A stretch of 58,020 bases of DNA, from the NCBI GenBank assembly GCA_904395865.1, contig CAJFNY010000013.1, positions 1 through 58,020 on the forward strand. The letters run 5' to 3'. Positions 50,650 to 57,358 of the stretch are shown here, piece after piece. Origin of the DNA: an uncultured Oscillospiraceae bacterium. GTDB taxonomy: Bacteria; Bacillota; Clostridia; Oscillospirales; Oscillospiraceae. The stretch's first letter is position 1, and each line of letters starts with the position of its first letter. The notes beneath the pieces were generated by a model that saw nothing but the letters and a program-made list of their open reading frames with translations, was not told the origin of the DNA and searched no databases. The position numbers and the translations under genes are program-made.

Positions 50650-51734
50650 AGATCAAACCGTTTCTGCGCCGCCTGACGGCGCTGACGCTGGCGCTGGCGT
50701 CCCTGCTGGCGCTGGCAGTGCCGGCCTCGGCCTACGTCAATGCCAGCAGCTGGGCCGTGTCCAGCCTCAACGAGGCGGACCTGCTGGGCATTCTGCCCGA
50801 CGTGATGCAGGACGCCGACATGCAGGAGGACATCAACCGGATGGAGATGTGCTACATCGCCACCTCCGCCTACGAAAAACTCACCGGCAACACGCCCTAC
50901 CCCAACCGCACCGACTACTTCACCGACACCACGGACCCGCTGATCTGCGCGGCCTACGAAATCGGCATCGTCTCCGGCTACGAGGACGGCACCTTCCAGC
51001 CGGAGAAGCTGCTGACGCGGCAGGAGTTCTTCATGATCCTCTCCAATCTCGACCGCTGCATCGGCATGCCCATCCACATCACCACCGACTACCTGACGAA
51101 CTTCGTCGACCGCAACCAGGTGGGCGCCTGGGCGGAGGCGGCGACCCAGGAGGTCGTGGGCCTGGGCCTGGTGCAGGGCACGCAGATCGGCAACTTCTGG
51201 TACCTGAACCCCACCGGGAACACCAGCCGCCAGGAGGCGCTGGTCATGTTCCTGCGGTGCTACAAGAACGCCGAGATGTTCATGCAGACCGACTGGATCA
51301 CCGAAGAGGAGATGCAGGAGCTCATCGAGGCCGCCGAGGCCGAAGCGGCCACCGGCGAGGCCGCCGAGCTGGTCAGCTACGCACTGGGCTTCGTCGGCTG
51401 CAGCTACGTGTTCGGCGGCAACGGCCCCACCAGCTTCGACTGCTCCGGCTTCACCCGGTACGTATACGCCCACTTCGGCTACACCATCAACCGGGTGGCC
51501 AACGACCAGGTCAACAACGGCGTGGCCGTCTCCTTCAGCGACCTGCAGCCCGGCGACCTGCTCTGCTTCTCCAACACGTACTCCTCCAGCGACTGGATTA
51601 CCCACGTGGGCATCTACATCGGCGACGGCCAGATGGTCCACGCCGCCAACTCCACCCGCGGCGTCACCGTCGACACCGTTACCTCCGGCTACTACTACAG
51701 CCACTTCGCCGCCGCGCGGCGCATCCTCAACTGA
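50646..51734 (+). CDS. Secreted NlpC/P60 cell-wall hydrolase with SLH-like N-terminal region
   Basis: This 362-residue exported protein has a signal peptide (ALTLALASLLALAVPASAYV), an SLH-like region at about residues 40-230 (AAYEIGIVSGYEDGTFQPEK, LLTRQEFFMILSNL) and a C-terminal NlpC/P60 domain. The catalytic Cys is in TSFDCSGFTRYVYA and the His in WITHVGIYIGDGQMVHA. The start is TTG 50646 in TTGA overlapping the exonuclease stop, with GGAGGA at good spacing. It should bind the cell wall and cleave stem peptides. Coupling to a DNA repair gene is unusual. Confidence 0.9.
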   Translation: MKIKPFLRRLTALTLALASLLALAVPASAYVNASSWAVSSLNEADLLGILPDVMQDADMQEDINRMEMCYIATSAYEKLTGNTPYPNRTDYFTDTTDPLICAAYEIGIVSGYEDGTFQPEKLLTRQEFFMILSNLDRCIGMPIHITTDYLTNFVDRNQVGAWAEAATQEVVGLGLVQGTQIGNFWYLNPTGNTSRQEALVMFLRCYKNAEMFMQTDWITEEEMQELIEAAEAEAATGEAAELVSYALGFVGCSYVFGGNGPTSFDCSGFTRYVYAHFGYTINRVANDQVNNGVAVSFSDLQPGDLLCFSNTYSSSDWITHVGIYIGDGQMVHAANSTRGVTVDTVTSGYYYSHFAAARRILN

Positions 51735-51747
51735 CAGAACGAAAACG

Positions 51748-51777
51748 CCGGGCAGCCCGATCCGATGGGCTGCCCGG
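51748..51777. terminator. Bidirectional terminator between NlpC/P60 gene and the secreted protein gene
   Basis: An 11-bp stem (CCGGGCAGCCC and complement, eight-base loop), with TTGCCGTTTT on the plus side and CGTTTTCGTT on the minus side. Confidence 0.65.
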
Positions 51778-51786
51778 TTGCCGTTT

Positions 51787-52647
51787 TCAACGCTTCCGCA
51801 GCTTCTGGACGGCCAGCGGGACGCCCACCGGCAGCAGCGCCAGGCTGCCGCCCAGGGCCAGCCACGGCCACGGCGACGCGCCGTCCTCCGGCAGCTCCCA
51901 GCCGCCGCCGTCCACGTCGGGTGCCGGCGGCACCATGCGGCCGACCAGCGCCCGGACGGCCCCGTAGTCGTAGACGCCTGGGGCCGTCTCGGCCGGGGCG
52001 ATGTCCTCCGGGTCGCCCTGGGGCGTGAAGAACATGGCCAGGGACTCGATGGTGCCGTCGTCCCCCGGGATCAGGGCCACCGGCTGCACGAAGAACGGCT
52101 GGCCGCCGGCCAGCATCGTGCCCTCCGGCACCCGTCCCAGCATGGAACGCAGCAGGGCGTCGTAATCCGTGGGCGACTGTCCCGGCGGGTAGTGCGTCCA
52201 GACAGAACCGATCCACTTGCCCACGTTCGCCTCCACCTCCCGGCGCTCCGCCTCCGTAAACAGCTCCGCTGCGTCCTCCCGCAGCGGCAGGCCCTTCTGG
52301 ACGTTGATGAGCACCGTGTCCTCCCCGAATCGTACCGGCAGCAGCCAGATCCAGCCGCCGTCCTCCAGTGCCGCGCGGACGGCCTCCGTCTCCGCCGTCT
52401 CCAGGTCGAACACGTCGGCGCCCACGTAGACGCGGACGGCGGCGTCCCAGTCGATGACTCCCGGCTGATCCTCCGGCAGGTCGGAGCCGTAGACCCCGGC
52501 CGTCTCCCGGATCAGTGCCTCCGCATGCTCCCCCAGCTCCGCCTCTGCGCCTTCGGAAAAGGCCGACGCGGCCGCGGCCGGCGCGGCGCACAGGGCTGCC
52601 GCCGCCAGGGCCAGCAGCAGCCGGATGGTGATGGAACTGCGTTTCAT
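51787..52647 (-). CDS. Secreted membrane-anchored protein of unknown function
   Basis: This 286-residue protein has a signal peptide (LLLALAAAALCAAPAAAASA), an acidic extracytoplasmic domain (VIDWDAAVRVYVGADVFDLE, ALEDGGWIWLLPVRFGEDTV) and a single C-terminal membrane segment (PWLALGGSLALLPVGVPLAV) before a basic tail. I do not recognise the family. GGGAGGAAACCTG precedes the ATG and lies directly after a 13-bp perfect hairpin at 52662-52693. Confidence 0.75.
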   Translation of the reverse strand: MKRSSITIRLLLALAAAALCAAPAAAASAFSEGAEAELGEHAEALIRETAGVYGSDLPEDQPGVIDWDAAVRVYVGADVFDLETAETEAVRAALEDGGWIWLLPVRFGEDTVLINVQKGLPLREDAAELFTEAERREVEANVGKWIGSVWTHYPPGQSPTDYDALLRSMLGRVPEGTMLAGGQPFFVQPVALIPGDDGTIESLAMFFTPQGDPEDIAPAETAPGVYDYGAVRALVGRMVPPAPDVDGGGWELPEDGASPWPWLALGGSLALLPVGVPLAVQKLRKR

Positions 52648-52661
52648 CAGGTTTCCTCCCT

Positions 52662-52693
52662 CCGTTTGGAATGGCTTCTACCATTCCAAACGG
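52662..52693. repeat. 13-bp perfect inverted repeat in the leader of the secreted protein gene
   Basis: CCGTTTGGAATGG and its complement flank CTTCTA. On the minus strand the ribosome-binding site follows at once. It could be an RNA hairpin or a DNA operator. Confidence 0.55.
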
Positions 52694-52732
52694 AAAAACC
52701 GGCGGGAGGGTTGCAGAAAACGGGAAAGAAAT

Positions 52733-52758
52733 GCCGCCGCAGATGATTCTGCGGCGGC
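52733..52758 (-). terminator. Terminator after the AllA-like gene
   Basis: GCCGCCGCAGA and its complement with a TGAT loop, eight bases after the stop, followed on the minus strand by ATTTCTTTCCCG. Confidence 0.5.
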
Positions 52759-52765
52759 GTTCAGC

Positions 52766-53248
52766 TTACAGCAGGATCTCCACCTGGTCCTCCGGCGCGT
52801 ACTGGACCACGTGGCAGTCGTTGAAGTACGTGCGCTCGGGCAGGACGATCAGCACGTGCCCTTCCTCCACGTTGACGGGCATGGCGGCCAGGTGCCACGT
52901 GCCGGCGCGGAGACAGACCATAGTGCCCTTGGGCACCAGGAACGCCTCAGTCAGCTGGGGCACCGGCTCGTTGGAGGCCGGCGCCACGTGGAGCACCATG
53001 TCGTCGTCCAGGGGCAGGACGCCCTCGGGGGTGTAGTTGTGGTACTCGGCCGAGGTGACGATCTTCCGCTCCGCGCGGCGCACCGTCAGCGGCGAGAACG
53101 CCACGGGCATCCGGCCGGACAGGGGCATCAGAACCTGGTCGCGGTAAAAGCCGTTGAAATCCATGCCGGTGGGATGCAGCAGGTCGCTGTACGTCCCGTA
53201 GGGGGCAAACGCTTCGACGCTCAGGGGTTTTGCTTGGATGGTACGCAT
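52766..53248 (-). CDS. Ureidoglycolate lyase (AllA)-like protein
   Basis: This 160-residue cupin-fold protein matches the AllA family, which releases urea from ureidoglycolate in purine/allantoin breakdown: PLSVEAFAPYGTYSDLLHPT, VTSAEYHNYTPEGVLPLDDD, TMVCLRAGTWHLAAMPV and VEEGHVLIVLPERTY. ATG 53248 follows AAAGGAGG; the open frame extends upstream through a promoter. No other allantoin gene is nearby, and family members without that context may act on other small molecules. Confidence 0.82.
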   Translation of the reverse strand: MRTIQAKPLSVEAFAPYGTYSDLLHPTGMDFNGFYRDQVLMPLSGRMPVAFSPLTVRRAERKIVTSAEYHNYTPEGVLPLDDDMVLHVAPASNEPVPQLTEAFLVPKGTMVCLRAGTWHLAAMPVNVEEGHVLIVLPERTYFNDCHVVQYAPEDQVEILL

Positions 53249-53282
53249 GGCCATCTCCTCCTTTGCAGGTCTGGATGGTACC

Positions 53283-53311
53283 ATCATACCACAGCCGCCG
53301 CCCCGGCGCAA
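53283..53311 (-). promoter_or_regulatory. Promoter of the AllA-like gene
   Basis: Minus-strand TTGCGC, 17 bases, TATGAT with the extended TGTGG element, 35 bases before the start. Confidence 0.55.
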
Positions 53312-53313
53312 GC

Positions 53314-53952
53314 TCAGCCTTCCCGGGGAAGCTCCAGCATCAGCCACATCCGTCCTTCCATTTCCATGGGCTGGCAGCGGCGCAGCAGCTCCGGGTCCGG
53401 CAGCGGCCGGTCCGGCGCAAAGGGCAGCGCCATCACCGTCCGGCCGTCGGCGGTGCCGATCCGGCCGTCCTCCACCAGGATGCCGCCCACCGTGCCGGTC
53501 CAGGGCTGCCACTGGTATTCACCCGGCGCGGCTTCTTCCTCCGCTGCGGGCGAGGCCGCCTCTTCGGGAGCATCCGGCGCAGCGTCGGCCGTCTCCGCTC
53601 CGGCGCTCCCAGATTCGGCCGCGGGCTCCGGCGGGTCCTCCGCCGGCACTTCCGACGGCACCGGCACCGGCTCGGACGCCGGCTGCCCCGTCCCGCCGGA
53701 TATCGTGACTTGGGTGATCTCCTCCTCCGCCGGCAGGTGCGACGCCGGGATCCGCCGCCGCAGCAGCAGCGCGCCGTCCTCCGGGATGAGCACGCCCAGG
53801 GCGACGTTCCGGCCGTCCCCCTGCGCGTAGGCCCGCAGCACCGCATCGGAAACCGGCTCGCAGCGGCACTCCACCAGGCAGTACAGGCCGTCGCGGCGGA
53901 ACTCCGCCGTGCCGACGGTCCTTCCGTCATAGGTCATCGGTATCTGTTCCAT
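53314..53952 (-). CDS. Hypothetical protein with low-complexity central region
   Basis: This 212-residue protein has no signal peptide. Residues 1-70 (YDGRTVGTAEFRRDGLYCLV) and the last 60 (WQPWTGTVGGILVEDGRIGT) look folded, and they are joined by an Ala/Glu/Pro-rich linker of about 70 residues. No family is recognised. The ribosome-binding site GGGAGG is the 3' arm of the terminator of the preceding gene. The Ala-rich linker could inflate false coding signal, but the good start and consistent frame support a real gene. Confidence 0.65.
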   Translation of the reverse strand: MEQIPMTYDGRTVGTAEFRRDGLYCLVECRCEPVSDAVLRAYAQGDGRNVALGVLIPEDGALLLRRRIPASHLPAEEEITQVTISGGTGQPASEPVPVPSEVPAEDPPEPAAESGSAGAETADAAPDAPEEAASPAAEEEAAPGEYQWQPWTGTVGGILVEDGRIGTADGRTVMALPFAPDRPLPDPELLRRCQPMEMEGRMWLMLELPREG

Positions 53953-53986
53953 AAAAACGCCTCCCGCATCAGAATATGCGGGAGGC
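53953..53986 (-). terminator. Terminator whose 3' arm is the next gene's ribosome-binding site
   Basis: An 11-bp stem (GCCTCCCGCAT and ATGCGGGAGGC, six-base loop) is followed by GTTTTT and the ATG at 53952. GGGAGG in the 3' arm sits seven bases before that ATG. Confidence 0.7.
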
Positions 53987-53992
53987 GGATCA

Positions 53993-54502
53993 TTATGCCT
54001 GGGATTTGACCAGCAGCGACGCGCTGCCGGACGCGGTCAGCACGCAGTCGGCTGAGGCCACGTAAAGGTGGTTGACCGTCAGTGCGCCGCCGGCATAGAC
54101 CGGCGTGCCGGCCGTCGCATCCGTGAGGCCGGCCCCGACGGCAGAAGCGGCGCCCGAGAGCATCAGCACCTCGCCGCCGGCGGAGACGGAGACCGTCTGC
54201 CCGGCCGTCAGGTTCACCGTGCGGTATTCGCTGGCAGCCGGCTGGGTCGCCGCATTCCCGGCGGCGTCCTCCAAATCCGCGACCTGCTGGGAGAAAGCGG
54301 CGGACAGCGTCCGGCTCTCTGCGGCCACGGCGGTGCGGACGTCGGCCATCAGGTTGTCGCGATACGTGCCGGTCAGGTAGCTGAGGCTGACCAGCGGGTC
54401 GGCAGCCGTGCCGGTGCCGGAGGCCGCGGCGGCAATGCCCGCCACCGCTGTGATGACCAGGGCAACTGCCAGGATTTTCAAGACGATGCCGTTGTGCTTC
54501 AT
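53993..54502 (-). CDS. Exported protein of unknown function
   Basis: This 169-residue protein has an N-terminal signal anchor (IVLKILAVALVITAVAGIAA) and an extracytoplasmic part beginning ADPLVSLSYLTGTYRDNLMA, a segment I associate with small clostridial exported proteins. A helical stretch is followed by a beta-rich, Gly/Ala/Ser-rich region (VNLTAGQTVSVSAGGEVLML). ATG 54502 follows GGAGAAGGAG. The function is unknown. Confidence 0.75.
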   Translation of the reverse strand: MKHNGIVLKILAVALVITAVAGIAAAASGTGTAADPLVSLSYLTGTYRDNLMADVRTAVAAESRTLSAAFSQQVADLEDAAGNAATQPAASEYRTVNLTAGQTVSVSAGGEVLMLSGAASAVGAGLTDATAGTPVYAGGALTVNHLYVASADCVLTASGSASLLVKSQA

Positions 54503-54554
54503 GGCTGCTCCTTCTCCGTGCGGTGTGCTTCTGCGGGCCTGCGGCCCTGCAGCC

Positions 54555-54583
54555 ATTATAGCTTACGTCGCCGGATTGTGCAA
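54555..54583 (-). promoter_or_regulatory. Promoter of the exported-protein gene
   Basis: Minus-strand TTGCAC, 17 bases, TATAAT; the -35 lies in the last codons of mazF. Confidence 0.55.
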
Positions 54584-54925
54584 CCCGAAACTGACGGCGA
54601 TGGCCGAGTCCACCCGGTTCATCAGCTCGTCGTCCAGCCGCCCCATATGCTCCCGGAGGCGGCGCTTGTCGATGGTGCGGATCTGTTCCAGAAGCACCAC
54701 GGAGTCCTTCGTGAGGCCCACATCGTGCCCTGCCAGGTCGATATGGGTCGGAAGCTTTGCTTTCCCGGTCTGACTGGTAATGGCGGCGGCGATCACCGTC
54801 GGGGAGTGGCGGTTGCCGGTGTCGTTCTGGACGATCAGCACCGGACGCGTGCCGCCCTGCTCACTGCCCACCACGGGGCTGAGGTCTGCGTAAAAAATGT
54901 CGCCGCGTCTAACGTTCGTATCCAT
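54563..54925 (-). CDS. mazF: MazF/PemK-family mRNA interferase toxin
   Basis: This 120-residue protein resembles EndoA (NdoA) of Bacillus: VRRGDIFYADLSPVVGSEQG, GTRPVLIVQNDTGNRHSPTV, AAAITSQTGKAKLPTHI and LLEQIRTIDKRRLREHMG. Family members cleave single-stranded mRNA at short motifs. No antitoxin gene lies in the 150 bases upstream, and the usual alr-mazE neighbours are missing between it and the lipoprotein/nnrD pair. The ribosome-binding site is weak. Confidence 0.92.
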   Translation of the reverse strand: MDTNVRRGDIFYADLSPVVGSEQGGTRPVLIVQNDTGNRHSPTVIAAAITSQTGKAKLPTHIDLAGHDVGLTKDSVVLLEQIRTIDKRRLREHMGRLDDELMNRVDSAIAVSFGLHNPAT

Positions 54926-54996
54926 AGGCTCACACTCCGTGAAAAAGGTTTCCCTCGTTACAGCGCCCGGAGGCGTATGTAACGATGGTATCCATA
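54910..54996 (-). repeat. Duplicated mazF start region
   Basis: The 17 bases at 54910-54926 spanning the mazF start recur at 54980-54996 with two mismatches, 70 bases away. The upstream copy opens a 21-codon reading (MDTIVTYASGRCNEGNLFHG) that stops at 54930, five bases before mazF. Confidence 0.5.
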
Positions 54997-55077
54997 TTCT
55001 CCCACGCAGTGACGGAAGTTATACAGTCCGGTCGGCTCCCGAAGCATTCTATGCGCGCCCTGTCCCATTGGGAACCG

Positions 55078-55656
55078 TCACGCCGCGCCGAAGTCGCTCA
55101 GCTCCGCCGTCAGGATGCAGACGCCGTCGGCGTAGATCTCCGCCTGCACCGGCGTCAGGCCGGCATCCAGCCGCGTGAAGACCAGCAGTTCCTCCTGCTC
55201 GTAGCCGGTCCGGTACGTCACCAGCCAGCCGTCGTCCTCCGCCGCCTGGGACTCCACGTAGCCGTACGCCCAGGCGTCCCCCAGCAGCTGCGGCAGCTGC
55301 AGCGGCGCGACGCGCCCGCCCGCCAGACCGCCCAGCTCCAGCGCCACGTTCTCAAAGCGGACCGTCGCCGTCTCCCCGTCCACGGAAGCGGCGATGCCGG
55401 CGATGGCCTCCGGCGCGCGCACCGTCAGCTCGGCGCCGTTGTCGGCCGGATGGTAGGTGCAGTCCAGCGTGAACGCGTAGAGCCGCTCACCGAAATCCGC
55501 CGTCACCTCCGCCGTGTACGTGCAGGCCTCCGAGGCCAGCAGGTCCGTCCGGAACGTCAGGGCCTCCTGCACCGCCGCCTCCTGGGTCGGGTCACACGCC
55601 GTCAGCAGCAGCGCCAGGGCCGCCGCTGCGGCGGCCAGGGATAACTTCCGCGCCAA
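55078..55656 (-). CDS. Putative LolA-like lipoprotein
   Basis: This protein of about 192 residues has a lipoprotein signal with lipobox LLTAC, then a beta-rich domain (CTYTAEVTADFGERLYAFTL, AELTVRAPEAIAGI) resembling LolA-fold outer-surface lipoproteins such as YdcC. TTG 55656 has GGAGG eight bases upstream; a GTG at 55662 sits on that site. It follows nnrD closely, as YdcC-type genes do. The function is uncertain. Confidence 0.75.
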   Translation of the reverse strand: MARKLSLAAAAAALALLLTACDPTQEAAVQEALTFRTDLLASEACTYTAEVTADFGERLYAFTLDCTYHPADNGAELTVRAPEAIAGIAASVDGETATVRFENVALELGGLAGGRVAPLQLPQLLGDAWAYGYVESQAAEDDGWLVTYRTGYEQEELLVFTRLDAGLTPVQAEIYADGVCILTAELSDFGAA

Positions 55657-55671
55657 GGACACTCCCTCCGT

Positions 55672-56523
55672 TTACTTCAAGAGTCGCGGAATGGCCTCGA
55701 TCATGTCCCCGGGCGTCATGCCGTACTGCCCCAGCGCTGCCGCGCACCGGTCGCCGGCGGCGCCGTGGAGCCACGCGGCCGCCGCAGCAGCCTCCAGCGG
55801 CGCCAGCCCCTGCCCCAGCAGCGACGTCAGCACACCGGAGAGGACGTCTCCGCTGCCGCCGGTGGCCATGCCGGGATTCCCGGTGGGGTTGACGTACGTC
55901 TGATGCCCGTCGGTGATCACCGTCCGGTGGCCCTTGAGCAGCACCACGGCACCGGTCTCGGCGGCCATGTGCTCCGCCGCCGCCTGCCGGCCCAGGGAAA
56001 GGTCGCCGCCCAGCCGTGCAAACTCCCCCTCGTGGGGCGTCAGCACCAGCGGACAACCCGCTCCGCGCAGTACATCTATATGCCCGTCCACAGCGTTTAG
56101 ACCGTCCGCGTCCAGCACGACGGGGCACGGCGCGGTCTCCAGCACCGCCCGGACGATCTCCAGGATGTCCGGCCCGCGCCCCAGGCCGGGACCCACCAGG
56201 CAGGCGTCGCAGTCCTTCAGGCGCCACTGGATCTCCGCCGCAGCCAGCGCCGACAGCCGCCCGCAGCCGTCGGAGGGCAGCGGAAACACCATGGGCTCGT
56301 CCAGCTTGACGGCCAGGATCGGGTACACCGTCTCCGGCACCCCCAGGAAGATCAGGCCGCTGCCGGTGCGCAGTGCCGCCCGGGCCGCCAGCGCCGCCGC
56401 GCCGGTAAAGCCCACGCTGCCGCACACCAGCAGGACCCGTCCGAAATTCCCCTTGTGGGCCTCCGGCGCGCGGTCCGGCAGCCGGTCCGCCACCCACCGG
56501 GCCGTGATTTCCATTCGTTCCAT
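55672..56523 (-). CDS. nnrD: ADP-dependent NAD(P)H-hydrate dehydratase
   Basis: This 283-residue ribokinase-fold enzyme repairs hydrated NADH and NADPH. Family motifs are intact: HKGNFGRVLLVCGSVGFTGA, VVLDADGLNAVDG, LVLTPHEGEFARL and NPGMATGGSGDVLSGVLTSL. The separate epimerase domain (NnrE) found in fused versions is absent. GGAGGCGG precedes the ATG. Confidence 0.94.
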   Translation of the reverse strand: MERMEITARWVADRLPDRAPEAHKGNFGRVLLVCGSVGFTGAAALAARAALRTGSGLIFLGVPETVYPILAVKLDEPMVFPLPSDGCGRLSALAAAEIQWRLKDCDACLVGPGLGRGPDILEIVRAVLETAPCPVVLDADGLNAVDGHIDVLRGAGCPLVLTPHEGEFARLGGDLSLGRQAAAEHMAAETGAVVLLKGHRTVITDGHQTYVNPTGNPGMATGGSGDVLSGVLTSLLGQGLAPLEAAAAAAWLHGAAGDRCAAALGQYGMTPGDMIEAIPRLLK

Positions 56524-56546
56524 TGCAACCGCCTCCTTCTGCAGCC

Positions 56547-56576
56547 ATTATAAGCGTTCCCTTGCCCGGCCGTCAA
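56547..56576 (-). promoter_or_regulatory. Promoter of the nnrD operon
   Basis: Minus-strand TTGACG, 18 bases, TATAAT, about 25 bases before the nnrD start. Confidence 0.55.
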
Positions 56577-56583
56577 TTTGCAG

Positions 56584-56612
56584 TTTCCAGCACGGGAAAG
56601 CTGTGGTATACT
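56584..56612 (+). promoter_or_regulatory. Promoter of the TIGR04076 gene
   Basis: Weak TTTCCA, 17 bases, TATACT with the extended TGTGG element. Confidence 0.4.
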
Positions 56613-56643
56613 GGAAGTATCCCATGGAGCGGAGGGCTTTCCC

Positions 56644-57003
56644 ATGAAAAAGTGGTACGCAGAGGAGTACGAATTCACCATCGACGTCACCGGCTTCCTG
56701 CGGGGGGACCGCACCGAGCACTACTGCCGGAACGGTGAGGAGATCGGCGACCGGTACACCTGCACGTACGGCTGCCCCGTCAATGCCGACGGCCAGGGCA
56801 TCTGCTCCAAGGTCATGCTGCAGCTGTTCCCGATCATGGAGGCCGTCCGCAGCGGCGGCGACCTGGAAAACATCGGCGGCAGCAGCCGGTACGTCAAGGA
56901 CGTCGTCTGCCCCGACGGGTGCGTGCTCTTCCGGCTGACGGCCCGGCCCCTGGGGAACGAGAACTTCTTCCGCGGCAGGTTTGCGGCTCCGCCGGAGGAA
57001 TGA
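56644..57003 (+). CDS. TIGR04076-family protein
   Basis: This 119-residue protein has no signal peptide and carries conserved cysteines in TCTYGCPVNADGQGICSKVM and VVCPDGCVLFRLTARPLGN, the pattern of the TIGR04076 family. The function is unknown; the cysteines suggest metal or redox chemistry. ATG 56644 follows GGAGGGC. It is monocistronic between nnrD and the pheS leader. Confidence 0.85.
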   Translation: MKKWYAEEYEFTIDVTGFLRGDRTEHYCRNGEEIGDRYTCTYGCPVNADGQGICSKVMLQLFPIMEAVRSGGDLENIGGSSRYVKDVVCPDGCVLFRLTARPLGNENFFRGRFAAPPEE

Positions 57004-57043
57004 CGGCGGGCGCATCCCGTCCCACGCGGCCGAAAATTTGTGG

Positions 57044-57072
57044 TTGCAGCCGAAAACGAACTGTGGTATGAT
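57044..57072 (+). promoter_or_regulatory. Promoter of the pheS T-box transcript
   Basis: TTGCAG, 17 bases, TATGAT with the extended TGTGG element, directly before the T-box leader. Confidence 0.7.
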
Positions 57073-57079
57073 AACCTCG

Positions 57080-57321
57080 ATATGGAAAAAGCGATGAACG
57101 GGCTGCCGTGCGCCAGCCGTGCAGGTTCAGAGAGGACGGGTTGCTGGGAACGTCCCCTGCCGGGTGTGTGGCCTTCTCCCGGGAGCTGCCGCCTGAAGCC
57201 TGCGGGTGTGTAGGGTGCGCCGGTCTCCTCCGTTACCGGGCCAAAGTGCGCTGTCAGGCGAATGGAGGGTGGTACCGCGGAAGTTCTGCTTTCGTCCCCG
57301 TGGGACGGAGGCTCTTTTTTT
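57080..57321 (+). ncRNA. T-box leader (phenylalanine) of pheS
   Basis: The invariant core TGGTACCGCGG is at 57270-57280, and AGAGAG-type stem I elements lie near 57129. TTC (57174-57176) is in a likely specifier position, matching phenylalanine. The leader ends in a terminator, so uncharged tRNA-Phe should induce pheST. Together with the short stretches on either side, it fills 57004-57358, which holds no gene. Confidence 0.9.
57288..57321 (+). terminator. T-box terminator of pheS
   Basis: An 11-pair stem (GCTTTCGTCCC with GGGACGGAGGC, including G-U pairs) followed by seven T. Confidence 0.75.
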
Positions 57322-57358
57322 ATTCAGTTTTGACTTTCTTATGGTAAGGAGATTCGAC

